This document shows positions 1-24,833 of a stretch of DNA of 64,000 nucleotides, one piece after another. Position 1 is the stretch's first letter. Each line of letters opens with the position of its first letter. This DNA is from Acanthaster planci (lineage: Eukaryota; Echinodermata; Asteroidea; Valvatida; Acanthasteridae), in the NCBI RefSeq assembly GCF_001949145.1, contig NW_019091384.1, positions 236,923 to 300,922 on the forward strand, given 5' to 3'. Below the pieces are notes generated by a model. That model had not been told where the DNA came from and made no database searches. It saw only the letters and a program-made list of their open reading frames with translations. Made by a program: the position numbers and the translations under genes.

Positions 1-942
1 ATCTTGAAAACCTTTTACGGGTCGGGGTTCAAGCTCCCACAGCCCCCTGCCATTGTCTCTAATAAGGGTACAAATTAAATCAGCATTTTTACTGATGAGT
101 CCTCAAACCAAGCAATTCCTCGTCTGGAAAAACTGGACTGCCAGGTCTAAAAGGTCTTTTAAAGCCAAGAATGAGTTCCTGCAACCACAAATCAGTGGTT
201 TCATGGAAACTTATTTCTTCCCCTCGAAACTAGTAGCTATTGACAAGCAAGCAATTAAATGCAAAAACATAAATTACCAAGGACTGTTTGCCTTTTTGAT
301 TTATTTATGAACAATTATAGCCAATAAACATGAATTCTTTTACACACCTTGGGGAAAAAAAGGTCTGGAATAATAACAAGTTTAGCTGTGGATTTTAGCC
401 AACGACTTAAATACTGCCAAGTTTAGCTTATGCAGGTAACACCACGGAGCTATAAAAAGGGAAAGCTCCATGGTAACACTTCGACATTGTACACTTACTA
501 GCATCCCCAGTCGTGTTTTAGCACCGGTGTTAGGTTGTGTGCGAATTACCCGACTTTGGCCTAATATTATGCACAAGTCTATGGTAGTGGGTGGGCCAGA
601 TCCCATGATAGAGTTGCATGTAATTTCAAGCCACAGCCACGTGACTCGTATGTACGGCCTTATTCTTATTTCTAAAAGATCGAGTACACTAAATCACAAA
701 CATGCGGAATGTTAGCAAAAGTTAACTTTAATGCACTTCTTGATAAACATGCAGGCCTTCCATCATACCAATTTAAAAAGTGCAGCTGATAACAGACCTA
801 TAAGACCAATTTTCAAGATGTATTTTTTTTTGCGTTGGGGAGATGTTAATTTCTATTACGGGTTTGCCCTTACCCAACATAATATATATTAATAAACACT
901 GTATGCTCAGTGCTTGTCCGACAGCTTGCCAAAAAAGTCACA
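1..942. other. unassigned flank
   Basis: No exon, repeat family or RNA recognised; short frames look random. Confidence 0.5.
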
Positions 943-1130
943 AGCTTCCTTGGGTGGGACTCGAACCCACGACCACCTGCTTACTAGTGCAGATGTCTTA
1001 ACCACTCGACCACCGAGCATACCGGGGTTGGCTGGCCGGTCCGAGTCAGGTGAAGCAGCAGGTACCATGAACTATTTTCAAGACCTCCACGAGCAGGAGG
1101 TCGTGGGTTCGAGTCCCACCCAAGTAAGCT
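943..1130. repeat. tRNA-like inverted duplication
   Basis: Left arm 943-974 and right arm 1099-1130 are inverted copies over 32 bp with one mismatch. Both carry a tRNA T-arm with B box (GTGGGTTCGAGTCCCAC). Only the minus-strand copy continues into a nearly full tRNA-like body (see 949-1019). Confidence 0.85.
949..1019 (-). tRNA. tRNA-Thr(AGT)-like pseudogene or SINE head
   Basis: On the minus strand there is a D-arm-like GTCGAGTGGTTAAGAC, an anticodon arm TCTGC/GCAGG around ACTAGTAA, and a perfect T-arm. CTAGTAA equals the usual tRNA-Thr(AGT) loop, but the loop here is 8 nt and the acceptor stem has two mismatches, so a working tRNA is unlikely. Confidence 0.5.
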
Positions 1131-4100
1131 ATATAAGTATATACACTATAAGACCAAGTAAAACAAAAACAACAATAACAAAACAAACTGGTTCTCGTCC
1201 AGGCATTTGTTTTTCAAGGGAGGCAGCCCCCCCCCTTAAAGTCTCAGATTTCCAAAATGGCAGGTGGATATTTGTAACCAATTTGTATCATTTTTATGTA
1301 TACCTAAAAAAGGAATTCTCAACTCTAACAGATCTTAAACCTGCATTTAAAGCTGTTTTGTTGCCAAATTAATGCAGTCAAGAATCCTGCAAATATGACA
1401 ACAAAATATTAACATTTTTGGAAGGCGGCGGCTGGGTAAAACAAAACAAGTTGGACCGAGAAACTACTGTACATTTCTACCTGGCCTGAGAGAACGTCCA
1501 TAGTAAATGGGGAAATGCAGTTAGATAGAAAAAATGTAACAAGTTATAAAAATGTAATGAGGTTGAGGTATAACATTCACGATTTAATAATAAAATACAA
1601 TATGGGTGTCGATTACAAAGCAAATAAAACCCCCAAAACAAAAAACTAAAGAGCAGAACAGAGCAATTTTTCACATTCTTTTGTAAATTTGAACAACTAA
1701 TCAAAGCAATAAAAAAACAAACAAACAACAAAGTTTCTTCTTGTTGGTGGAAGGAAATCACTTCTCTGGCAAGATTCTCTCAACTGGTTTTAGTTCAAAG
1801 AAACAAGACTGGCATTGTGCATCAGGTATCAGGGGATATGCTACAATGCAGTATGATCAGAGAGAACTTCATAAGTTTGGAAGTTAACCAAAAATTCATC
1901 CATTTTTAAATCTAGTTTTGGGAGAGCAGTGGAAAATCTTCAATGGAAAATCACTTTTGCCTCTCTCTGCTCCAAAGCTAGTACATGTAGGTAAATAAAC
2001 TGATATGATGTGTTTTCTACAAATAGTCTTTTTATGTATATATATCTAATAACATGCTACATATTCTTTGTACAGGCTTAATATGCAAAAGTGGCTAGAC
2101 AAAACTAACGCATGCATGTTGGCATTTGTTCACTTCATTCAATGATGAAACTTGTTAGGGGTGATTAGGTTACAATAACTCCCTAGGAACAAGGACTCAT
2201 TTAATATGCCAGAGAAGAGTTCCCATTGTCAAAATGGAACTGATTAAATGATGGACCATTAACACACCAATTTTCACTAGCTTTGTGTGTGTGCTTGCAA
2301 TGCCTCACATTGGTAGAGCACTAATTCACAGGCATACACCAAGGGAGGATCCAAAGGTGTCATTCACCGCTGTCAAATCAGCAACCCATCCAAAATTTTC
2401 CCCTTTTTTTCAGTCCCTGAGAAAAAAAAGCAGCAACTGTGATCTCACCAACTGTGGAACCCTGATTTTCCAAATCACTGTGAGCAAATCCCTTCAGCTC
2501 AACTACCTACATGTACATGTACTTGCACCCATAATCCCCAAAACACCTGTTTACATCCATCAATGAATACATTTTATACACTTTTTTATATATGTACATG
2601 TATTTGTACATTCCTGTATCATTCCACAGTCCATTTCAAAGAAAATACTACAAAACCATAAATTTTTACATGCAGATGATGGCAAAATTCATGCACCATT
2701 TGCTAAAGAACTACTTTTAAGGTTGACCTTTAGAAGAAATTTTATAACAGGAATGACACCTGTATCAAAGAAATGGATCCACCCATGGTTTCCTGGAGTT
2801 CAGACAGTGTGCCATCAGTAAGGTTATGTTGTAGCGAGGACTTTAGTGGATCACAGAAGACTCTAATTTTCTAAGACCAGTGCAAGCCAATGCATGCATT
2901 ATGACACTGCACAAAATCAGGTGAAACAGCAGGAACAAGTTTGAACAGTGTCTTATGTTAATGTCTAGTCAATGTACCATAAGTCTTTCTTCCAAGAAAG
3001 ATAAACCTCCAGGTTTGAAGTTGCTTCCTTGGAAAATGACAAAGTTAAACCTTACTGGGTATGCATTAGCCATTCAACAGACAGCATTCAAATGCTATTA
3101 ATTCACTGGTTAACCTAAGCAACCCTGCAATAAATATTCATTATCTCATATTAGATTCTTTCTAGTCAGAGCTTGGCATCAAAGAACATGCTAGTCAGCT
3201 GTTGTTAATTTCGAGAGAAATAGGAGTGACTACTCGTAATCCAATCTAATACATTCATTCAGGACAATTTTGTTTTCAAAGTTAAACTGCACATGAAACG
3301 TGCAAGAAGGCACTTGCTTTTCAGTCTCATGAATATTCAAAGTCACATGTGGATAGAAAAATAGGCCACTGAGGTAAAGGACCATAAAAGTTTTACTTGC
3401 AAAAAGGTTGATTTTGTCTTCAAATTTCAAACAGTCCATCATCTTTGCTTTGTAAATATTCTTTCATATTAGATAATTATAATTCTAAGAATTGTTTAGA
3501 CTGCGCTGATCAAAACTGACACATTTCTACCCTATTCCTAAGCAAACAGATATGTTTCTGAGTTGATTTAGGGCTTCTTAGTTCCCGAACAGGTTTTGGC
3601 TAAATTTCTCAAGTAACTTTGTATTCACGATAGCATCTCTGTGAAAGTTTAACTTCAGTGCTCACACTTTAGAGAAGACTATGAAAGATAGCAAGTTACA
3701 TGTTTGCTCTCGAGCAATTATTACTTTTGAGACGTAACTACGCTACATGTATTCTTTGATGGGAGTCAGACCCTTACCTGGGTGTGCGCTATTTAGACTA
3801 GGAATACTGTTCTACCATTTCTCAAGCATCAGTGCACATGACGGAAAAGTGATTTTGTATTTTAAAAATGGAAAGTTTCAAAAAATTAAGCTTCAGTTTT
3901 TCCTTTAGTACAAAATTGGTTTTTTTTGTAAACTGGTTATTACATCAAGGCAGCATTTCTTCAATACATCAAGCAATAATACAAGCATGTCTCTTTAGCT
4001 ATGAGCATAACAAATGTCATTTCAAATTAGCAAGAACTTTGTCAATGAATGAAGCAGCCTGCACGGCTTGGTTTGAGGAAGTACCGCAAACTCGTCCCAA

Positions 4101-5413
4101 TCCCACTTCAACACACCTTCAGAATGCAGAATCAATTACATGTAGTCCCTGGGTGAAATTGTTTTACTGCCCCAAAATGTTATATGTACTTCAAAATGCC
4201 ATCCAGGACTAATGCCTATCAGTTGCAGATAACACACACCAACTTGTTTCGGTATATCATACAAAGTTACATTCTTACCATTCAAATTTCACAATACCGA
4301 GTCCATAAAACTGGGCCCTTGGTAGGTTTTTTTTAACAGATGTAAAAACAATCATCAAATACGGTAGTTACAAAAGAATATTCCATTGCATTCTTAAATA
4401 TTGCAGATTTAACCCCTTTTCAAAGCTCAGCTTGAATCTTTTCACAGGTATAAGTCGCACATTACATGCCATTGACACAGACAGAAGCTTTTCTCAAGTA
4501 GACCGAGCACCATCTATTCTAAGCTGTATCCCATTTTTAATTTACCCAAATGAAAACTGCTTGTACCAACAAGTTACACAGGCTTTTTTGTCTACCAACT
4601 TCCCCCAAATTAGGTGGCGCAAACATATGTGAGGGGTTATATTGATTTCGTTTTTAACCAGTGGGAGTGAACGTTAGATGGTTTACTGTAAAGGATTAAA
4701 CCTATACAATATGCTTGGTGCATATGAGCTTATGAAAATGGTTGCACCTGATGTAGTTGCCACCAGCAACTTGCAAACACTCCATTTTTTCTCTTAAAAA
4801 GAATGCTTATTAGTGTGGGGCTAAATTATGAGAACAATTTATGTGTAAGGCTAGGAGAAAATCACCATTAAGCAATACACATGTACACATGTACAGACTT
4901 TGTAAAACTGTTAACAATTATTTCATTGCTTTTAAAACTGAAAATTGTAATGCTTCACCTACATGTACTTAAATCAATACTCATACATAACTAAGCTCAA
5001 CACCAAAAGTCATTCATAATCAAAGTGGGTATGTACAGGTTACTCAAGTATCAATTTGTTTTTTTTTCTTATTACCATCAGGGTTAATTTACTGGAGCCA
5101 GAAAGTTTCAAAACCTGTCTACAGCGGAGTCACGGCTGAAACGGGCCTGGAAAACATCATGACATGAACTCAGCCGTAATCATATGCATCAAATGAAGAA
5201 AAGAACCTCAAGGAGCAGCATCAAGTGTTTGCTATCTATCTTTTAAACTTATACATTATTTGTACTTTTGTGCTAAAATTTTACTGAATTTTTTTTACAC
5301 TACATACACTGCCTACTCCTGCCATATTCCATTACCCTCATTCTTCCATTAACAGTCTCCGTTATAAAAAACCTCAGTGTACCTTTTGTATACGTATATA
5401 TACACACTACAAG
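1131..5413. other. 3' flank of the BTB gene, no gene seen
   Basis: AT-rich, with only short frames and no splice-consistent coding signal. May include a long 3' UTR of the BTB gene and scattered TACATGTA words. Nothing else recognised. Confidence 0.6.
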
Positions 5414-16494
<11,081 letters not shown>

Positions 16495-17486
16495 TAAAGC
16501 AACCGCAGCAAGCCGGCTGGACCAATGGCTGGCTCACATGCAACGTAGACACCTGCAGAACAAATACCAACAAGGCAGGAAACCGGGCAAATTGTCAGTC
16601 TGGTCTTTCCATTGGCCTATTCTCTGGGGAAGGCTAAATGTTCAGGTTTCTGAAGTACATGTACTATTGTGTATATGTGCTCCATAACAAACACAGGAGC
16701 TTTTTATGACATCTACTTGTCATGCTTGTTATGAATGGAGGGAACCCAAAAATGCACAAGTGCCATGAGGATAAATATTTTATTGACAGGTTAGCATGAT
16801 AATAAGTCAGCTGAGATGACAAACGTCATACGAAGTACTTGTAAATGTGCACTCAGGTACTTTGAAATTCACGCCAAAACTTGAAAAATGTAAGTATTGG
16901 GTAAATGTATGTATGTGCATGGTGTACTGTATTAATGGTCTATGCAAATATGTAAGTGTACTATGTACAATGTACATGTATATCTGGACACCTTGAAAAC
17001 AATGCTTGAAACGCGCTTCATCAGCCCACTTTCCAACATGCACTAAGCACACAAACTATTACTGGCAACAGAACATGTACATGTACATGTATACATGTAC
17101 ATGTACTATACTGTAATACAAAAAAATCTCATTAGTCAAACATTAGTGCAGTCTGAAGAAGTGCAGGAAATATTTTTAGCTCATGGCTTGATGTGTACTA
17201 CATACATGTACATGTACCTCTAAAGTGTACCTGCATGGCGTACATACCCGGTACACGTTAACATGGAAGATCTGTAATATCATTTACACATGTAAGTGCA
17301 TGCGTTTTTTTTAAAGGTCAAGGAGTCAAGGAATTACGTACAGTTCACTTGATACCATTCACTGTAACAAATAAGCCGTAAACTTGCAGAAACTGAGCTT
17401 TTAGGAATGTACACTGTACAAATACATGTATGTATACGTGTGGTAGTACATTATGCAGGCCTATAGAAGACACTGGGTTTTGTATG

Positions 17487-17770
17487 AAGTGATGTACCAG
17501 TGTTGGGATGTCAGAAGACATTCTTTGTTTTTTAAGTTGCCAGAAGCTTTTTGTATCTTCTTTTCAGAGTCTATACACTACCAGGTACATTTAAATGTAC
17601 ATGGGTCATTGTATCATGATGTAAAGTGATGCACCAGTGTTAGGATGCCAGAAAACATTCTTTGTTCTGTGGTTACATGTACATGTACCAGAAGCCTTTT
17701 GTGTCTTTTTTTCAGAGTCTATGCCCTGCATTTAAATGTACATGTCCAAATGTACATGGGTCATTGTATA
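17487..17770 (+). repeat. tandem duplication, two units of about 130-150 bp
   Basis: Unit 1 from 17487 (AAGTGATGTACCAGTGTTGG) and unit 2 from 17624 (AAGTGATGCACCAGTGTTAG) are collinear: CATTCTTTGTT, CAGAAGC.TTTTGT, TTTCAGAGTCTAT, ATGGGTCATTGTAT. Unit 2 carries extra TACATG words. Confidence 0.8.
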
Positions 17771-17859
17771 AACTTGAAGCAAGTTTTATCCTCTCCCTGT
17801 TTTTTTAAAGTAATGCAAATTACCAACCAAACAAATAAAACTAGTTTAAAAATAACAAA

Positions 17860-17967
17860 AAATTGAAATCAATTTCAGTGAAATCCCTTGTCAAATCACA
17901 CGGGTCGAATGTGAAAGGGACAGAAAAATGTGTCACACATCAGACCCCAAATTTATAGAATGACCCA
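17860..17967 (+). repeat. half copy of inverted-repeat family B
   Basis: GAAATCAATTTCAGTGAAAT...AGGGACAGAAAAATGT.TCACAC...GAATGACCCA matches the right part of 18777-19026. Confidence 0.6.
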
Positions 17968-18776
17968 TTTGTACTGGTAGCAAATGTATTACACATTAGA
18001 AATATAATGAAGCGCATGTAATGTATGCATGAGCCTTATTCTTCAGTCGGCCATATTGAAATTGAAAGCTTCATGTACCGGTAAGTTACATTGCAAATTT
18101 TCATTTTTCAACTTGAGAGGTTTTGTGCAGGAATAAAGTCAATTCCCTGACAAATGATTACCCGTATACTCTGATGAGAAAAATTAAATTTGGGATAAAA
18201 ACGAACTTTAGTGTTTTATGAGAGATTTAGAAAAAAAAAAGGGAGGGCTTGGGACCCCCAAAAGTTCTAAAAAAGTCTGACACCATTCCATTCAGCTATT
18301 TAGAGCACCGATTTCAGGAACAAGCTAAAAAATGGCTAATTCAGGAACAAGACCATTTGCAGTTTTCAACTGGACTTACATGTACGTAGTTGAAAAAGAG
18401 CCGAAATGAATTATCTGTGCATGTACTGTACATGCGTCCTTGCAGTTGTAGGACATGTATGGGGGCACGTCTGCTCGGATAGTACATGTACCAGGTACTA
18501 TATTTCCTCTACCACACATACCCCCATGTACATGTACACGACACACCAATGCAAATTTATAGTCCCACACATACATGTACATTGTTGTTACACAGATTTT
18601 TAAGTCACTGCATAGCCAAAACATGAAACTGCGAAGTTCTTGAGCACCTTCGAATACAACTGTGCAGACGTCAACTGCTTCCCACGATGCACTGCAAAAA
18701 CAGTCTTTCTGAGGCAAGGCAACATGCAGTGCTTTAGTAGACGTACGTACATGTACCGGTACATGTACACTGTACG

Positions 18777-19026
18777 TGGGTAATTTAGGGGTTCATTTTT
18801 TTCGTGTCCCTGTCGCATCTGACGTGATTTTGTAAGTTCAGAACACATTTTCTAATTTCCAAGAGTGATGAATTACAGGCAGGGCAAAGTGCCTGCCAAA
18901 CAAATTGCAATACATTGTAGTTTGAAATCAATTCCGGTGATATTTCCTTATCAAATAACTAAGGTCAGATGTAACAGGGACACAAAAATGTCACACTTTT
19001 GGACCCCTAATATCTGGAATGACCCA
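18777..19026. mobile_element. inverted-repeat element, family B
   Basis: Left end TGGGTAATTTAGGGGTTCAT...CGTGTCCCTGTCGCATCTGA is the inverse of right end TCAGATGTAACAGGGACACA...CCCCTAATATCTGGAATGACCCA. About 250 bp, no coding content. Confidence 0.6.
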
Positions 19027-21168
19027 AGTACCGGGTACAATGCAACCGCATTCAAAAAGAAAATCATGTACTCGTGGTACATGTATGGAGTAATCACCAG
19101 GCAGATTCAGATCCAATTTTTTGGGAGACAAAAAAAAATTAACAAATCTTTCATTTACGTGGACAACATTTCTGAGGGGTAAGGCTACATTCTAAGGCTT
19201 TTGTTTGCTTTTGGAAAGGAAAAAGGGATAGACAACAGATTTACGTGCAAACAAATCCCTTTTTTTTCTCATGACTTTTCCAAGAGTATACATGTAATTT
19301 GTTTCTGCCCTAGGAGGAGGGGGAACGGACATCCCCCCCTGCTGGTCCCCTGGATCTTCCAATGAGTATTCGTACATTGCAGGTACTGTATGTAAATGCA
19401 GCATGTCTACATGTACATGCAGAGGTACATGCACAGGTGCAATAAAAAAACAATGTGTACATGTACATACACTGTACATGTACACATGTAACACAATGTA
19501 CCTGCATTTTGACTGATCAAATATACTGGTTCTATCTAACCAATGCTACATGTACGGTACATGTAACTGCTAAAAAATTGATGTGCATGTACAAAAACAT
19601 GTACAGACAAACCTCTTGATGTCCGGAACTTCTACTTCTGAAGAGGCAGCCAATTACATGTACAATCGGGAATCACGACTTCTTGATGCCAAATATACCT
19701 GTAAAGAGAATGCAATGAAAACTGAAGCTCTATTTAACTGTTGGTTCATGGCTGATTAAGGAGCATACATGTACATGTATACATGTATGTACATGTACAT
19801 GTACCTACACCGTACCATACATCTACAGACTAACAAAGTGACTGCATCACACGCTTACTTATATACATGTACGTGTGTAACAGGCATTAGCGCGAGAACA
19901 AGTACGTGAACAAAGATGCGCATACTCTATTCGTGTAAGCTAAACTTCCTGGTTTAAAACGATGTCACACTTTGGTACTTTCAGTTACTCCATACATGTA
20001 ATCTTTATCTTAAACATGTGCATGTGGCTCATTGTTTGGTTTAAAATTGGATTTGTAGCCAAAGGTGAAAATTAAGGGTTTATATTTCACAAAAAAATCT
20101 TCCACATGTACATGTATGCTGTAGAAATACAATAGCATACAATCACACCATGCTCTCTTGTGGTCTTGCTAGCATAGCATTAGACATTTTATACTGTACA
20201 ACAAGGCAAGTACATGTACGTGAAATGCTTGTGAGAGATCAAGCCTGTTGGATTGTGCAGGCGTGGCATACAATACATAGTGGGGACCTCTGAACAAAAG
20301 AAGTCCACCTACTGTAATGTAGGGCGCGATGGCAAAGTGTGGACTCAGTGGACTTTGAAAATATACACATATATTTTACATACTTACATGCGACAGTTCC
20401 AGATAACTTTATTCATATACTGATGTACATGTACATGTACACTGTACTGCATGTATGTCTGCCTACAGGTACCAGTACATGTACATGTACATGCACATGT
20501 CAGTTCACTATTTCTGCTGACGTGTGGCAAAGTTCTTCCCCTTTATCGCCAGACTAAATGCTTCACACATCACTGACTCAATTTATCGGGTCACAAATGC
20601 CAGCTTTTGTACGGGCCTGAACTCACCATTTGTGGGACTGCTCTGAATCATGCACACCTCGCGGCTTCGTGCAAGCATTATTCTGGTTTTAGGTTAACCA
20701 AAATGACACAGAGACCCACCTCAACTCCCAAGTATTCAATTGAAGTTTCCTACAGGGGCCAGGAACGGGGACGGCAGGGTCTTGTAAAATCAAAACTCTG
20801 TGTACATGTACATACATTGAATGCTGTACTGTAAACTGCATCAAATTCACCAGTGACCCCGCATTAGCATGACTGATGAATACGACAATCAGCAATTCAG
20901 TCTGTTTACTCAAAACCAAAATACAATGTACAATGTATTATGTACATGTATTGTACTGGATGATATTTGTTTGAGATTGTTTCCTTACAAAAAAAATGGT
21001 ACATACATGTATAGACTACATGTACACTGCACAGGAAACCAGAATTTTGCCTGTCCACGTTTCTCTTCAACAATCATGACAATACACTATTGTACATAGT
21101 TTAACCATAGAGCTACAACCCAGCTCTATGGTTTAACATTTAATGGCCAGGAATTTTGCTGACCTGTA

Positions 21169-21227
21169 TTAACCCTGACACTCCTCAGTCCTCCAAGAGG
21201 TGAAGGATTGAGGAGTGTTAGGGTTAA
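21169..21227. repeat. 59-bp TTAA-flanked hairpin, copy 1
   Basis: TTAACCCTGACACTCCTCAG, loop CCAAGAGG, then TGAGGAGTGTTAGGGTTAA. Almost perfect palindrome. See copies at 52617 and 53186. Confidence 0.85.
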
Positions 21228-21471
21228 GGCTCAAGTATTTTTTCCCTTTTGACTATCGTGAAATAAGACATTGAAATTTGTGTGAACATGGTGAAAAGGT
21301 ATGCAATTCTTACTACAGTACATGTAACTTGCCAATGGCATGAAATTTCACATTTTGTGTCAGAGCACATCCCAGCATTTTTTCATTTTTCAAATTTTTT
21401 CAGGAAATCTTTCAACTAGAAAAATGTAATACAAAGGAGACAACCAAATGAAAATGAATGAGGAGTCTACA

Positions 21472-21690
21472 AGTGAGCCCAATGCAGACCAAGAGAGGGC
21501 ACAATTTTCCTAGCAACGGAGGCTCCTGTGGTGGGAACAGCACTTCACTGGATCACCAATGACTCTGGCATATATACACGTACATGTTACATGCATGGTC
21601 GTGTTGCTACACGTATTCAAAATGAACCCCCACCAACGTGGATCTTTTCAACCGATGCTTCTGCTCAAGGCAGATACAGTTGAAGAAAAA
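21472..21690 (+). repeat. dispersed repeat family A, copy 2
   Basis: Same orientation as the copy at 6876-7110 and collinear over about 200 bp. No terminal repeat or tail seen, so the element type is open. Confidence 0.7.
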
Positions 21691-22527
21691 GGTAAGCTAG
21701 CACATACACATACAAGTTTAGAGCCTCACCAATGCTCGTTTCTTGGGAGAAAGGTTTTACTTCCTTCTCAAATTTCATGCAGAAAAGCAGCATAAGATTC
21801 TGTTGAAATAAACTTTTCATTTCCAAAAGTAACGCGCTGAAACAGTGATTGCTGGCCGTGACCTTCCTGCCCTTGGTAAATGAGATTGTCGGATACATAA
21901 TTTTGTCAGCTATGTCATCTGTCAATCTTTGGATGTTCTCAATAATCTCTGTCGATTGCAAGCTCGTTCATTTGTGCATGCATTTTCGGTGGCGGGGGTT
22001 GGCATCTTTACTTGTTTTCATTGTGCGACCGTCGTGACGTGTAAGCTAATACCATTGAGACACGTGACATGCATGATCTTAGAAGTCCCTCACCTCCACA
22101 AATGGTGCAGAACAAACACATGCCAAATGTGATAAACACAAATGGCATGAACAGTGCAATCATTGTTGGGTGGAAACAAGAGAGTGTTGAGTACAAATCT
22201 CAGTTTTTAAGAAAATATTTGGTCTCGTGCTCTGACACCCCTGTTATACCCATTTTAGGAGCTACACATAGGTACCTCAAGTTTGCTCTCACAGGAAAAT
22301 TTGCTTGAAAAGCAGAGTTCAAGCTGCTAGATCATTCACCTCAAAAGTTCGATTAAAAAACCCATGTAGTGTAACTACTCAGGTACATTGGCTCCAAGTC
22401 ACATAAGTAGTGACGGAGCAGTGACTTTGAATTCTAAAAGTAGGTACTCAAGGTACGAGCTACATTTTGAGTGATTTCAGGTTATAGGACTCTGTGTACT
22501 ACTGCCATGACTGATGACCATGTCCAA

Positions 22528-24374
22528 CAGCGTTGGGCGATTCCAGCATTTTTGGAATCGATTCCAATTTTTACATGTGCGAATGCCATTTGAGTATACC
22601 CGAGATTACATGCACAATGCACTTGTAAGTTGTTTCCTAAACACTCGTGTCATTAAAAATTATCCCCTTTTATTGCATCAGAAACATGAAAGATTATCAA
22701 TCTACATAGCCTGCCGGCATTCAAGTTTTCCAGTTTACATACATGTAGAAGTGACCATGAGTTCTAAAATGCATATTTCACAAGAAAGAAACATAAGGTA
22801 TGTACTGCACCTTTATTTTCATGCTGCCAAAAACGTACTGAAGAAATATTTTTTCCCTTAAAGTCCCAAAAAATGTGACCTTATTCCACCGACGATGAAC
22901 TATGATAGTTTTCTTGATCTTTCGATTGTAAATTCCATCAAAAACTGGACTGCTTGCACACCACAGAGCACCACTTGCGTCAGTGGCTTGTTCGTGCAAT
23001 CGCTGGTGAACATGCCTAAAGCTACATTCTTCCTATGTGTATGCCCACTACCAGCTTCAACACGAGGCCATTAGTCTTGTTCCAAGGCAGAGATGAGAAA
23101 TTTTGATCATTGCTCATTTGACCTTCAATTCACTCAACAGGTTGAGTAGAATTTCTTTTCTTCATGGCAGAAATGAAGGATGAAAAGTAGTCAAAGAATA
23201 AAGATTGGGTGTTTTGGCAGAGTGAATGATGGTAATCATGGTGCATACATGTATCTCAGACTCAAACACGAAGCATCCGCAAAGAAATGCTTGCAGTCGG
23301 CCCACAGCCACAGGTCCGTACGTTCGTGCACCAGCGAGAGCTGTCAATGCATGCAGGACTATTAGAAACATGCATGAATTTGAACACCGATCTCCACCTG
23401 GGCTGATGCCATTGCCGATCTCACCAGCTTCTCTTTCTTGTGAATGGTTTAAGTTTAGTTGGAAAACCCTGGAAATGTTTGACTTTAAACAACTTCGGAC
23501 CGCTGATTTATGTCAAACTTTGTGGGATTTGGGGAATTTTCCAAAAGCTGGCATCATGGGAATTTTCAAATGCTTCAACAGTTACTCGTATTTTGAGTAT
23601 TTCATGGTAAAGGGAGAATTAATGTCAGGCAAAGGGCTGCATCGTTTAGGGTTTTCTTTCATTTCTGAGCAAATTTTTGTAATATACATGTGACGAAGTA
23701 CATGTACATTTAGGCCTACTTTTTCCACCACAGTTTGCTTCGATCTTGAAGATTAAAATGCATCGTTGGTCCAGGGGAAGACTTTTTTTTTGGAAGTAAT
23801 AAACACTCCAAGGAATGAGTTTCTAATTGGTGTCTATTCTCAGATGTTACAATTGAGTTTCCAATAAGAAATAGAGGGTAACCAGCAACAAGAAATTTCA
23901 TTGCAAGGAATTTGGCAAGTGGGAAAAACTTGATGTACATGTAGATTTCATCGCTCACAATGTACATGTTGCACCCAAATGCTCAGCATGTTAAAGAGTC
24001 ACAATTGGCATGCAGCCAACAGTGGGCCATCGGCGTGCTGCAGACAAATGGGTTGGAGTACTGCATGGTGCCGCTGCAATTCTGCAAAGCATGTGGGCCA
24101 CGTCTCGTCACAGACTTCAGTTTTTGGCAACGAAAATAACGCCGCACGGTTTAGGCTCATTGATTTGGCATAAAACCACACATTTTTAAAAAAATCAACG
24201 GATCATTTTATAGGGCAGTCTTTTGGAATTGCTGGACTGTTCCCGGAATCAGACCTCGAGGTTACGGACTCGGCAGTGGTGTGGATTTGATTCCGTAAAA
24301 ACGTGGAATCGTGACTCCGATTCCAAATTTGGAATCAGTTCTATCCAATTCCAGTGTGGATTCGCACAAGCCTG
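22528..24374 (+). mobile_element. hAT DNA transposon relic (1.85 kb)
   Basis: Exact 8-bp target duplication ATGTCCAA at 22520-22527 and 24375-24382. Ends CAGCGTTGGGCGATTCCAGC and, inverted, CAGGCTTGTGCGAATCCACA, typical hAT form CAG.G.TG.GCGA.TCC. Subterminal GGAATCGATTCCAA words occur at both ends. Inside are only frames up to 155 codons without a recognisable BED finger or RNase-H-like core, so it is non-autonomous or decayed. Confidence 0.85.
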
Positions 24375-24518
24375 ATGTCCAACATGCCCAAATGTTAAAT
24401 GAGGTGATTTGCAGAGTCCTAGTCATGCTACAGTAGTTACTCGGGTTAAACGTACACTGAAGTACATGTAGGCCTGATTTTTAAGTTTATTTCAGTGAAT
24501 CATCATGTCTTTGTTATG

Positions 24519-24833
24519 CCCCAACTACATGTATAGCGTCAGTCCCAACTATAGTTGGGCCCGCCCCAACTAGAGTGCTACAGTTGGACCGGCCAAACTA
24601 CAGCAGAGAAGCCCTGTGTGCATGATGTGCCCAGCATGTGCCAAAGTCATATTGCTTACAAATGTCATGTCATTGGTCATACGGCTAGATGAACAGGTAC
24701 AGTGCCACATTTTAGATGAATTGTGTCAAGTGTGAGACACATTGATTTGGATAATGTTGAGACATTTCCCACAGACATTGGTCAACAATAGTTGGGCAGC
24801 ACTACAGTTGGGACTTATGCTATAGTTGGGGGG
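24519..24833. mobile_element. inverted-repeat element with CAACTATAGTTG motifs
   Basis: Left end CCCCAACTACATGTATAGCG, GTCCCAACTATAGTTGGGC; right end GTTGGGCAGCACTACAGTTG, GGACTTATGCTATAGTTGGG. The arms are inverted copies about 55 bp long; core without coding. Confidence 0.68.

Larger units (their letters stand above)
16553..22527. other. TACATGTA-rich stretch, no coding exon seen
   Basis: Probably the 5' intron or upstream spacer of the BTB gene. Dense in (TACATG)n, GTACATGTAC and TACCGGTA words; holds the repeats listed separately. Open frames here are mostly readings of these words (Met-Tyr-Met-Tyr, Cys-Thr-Cys-Thr, Val-His-Val-His). Confidence 0.7.
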
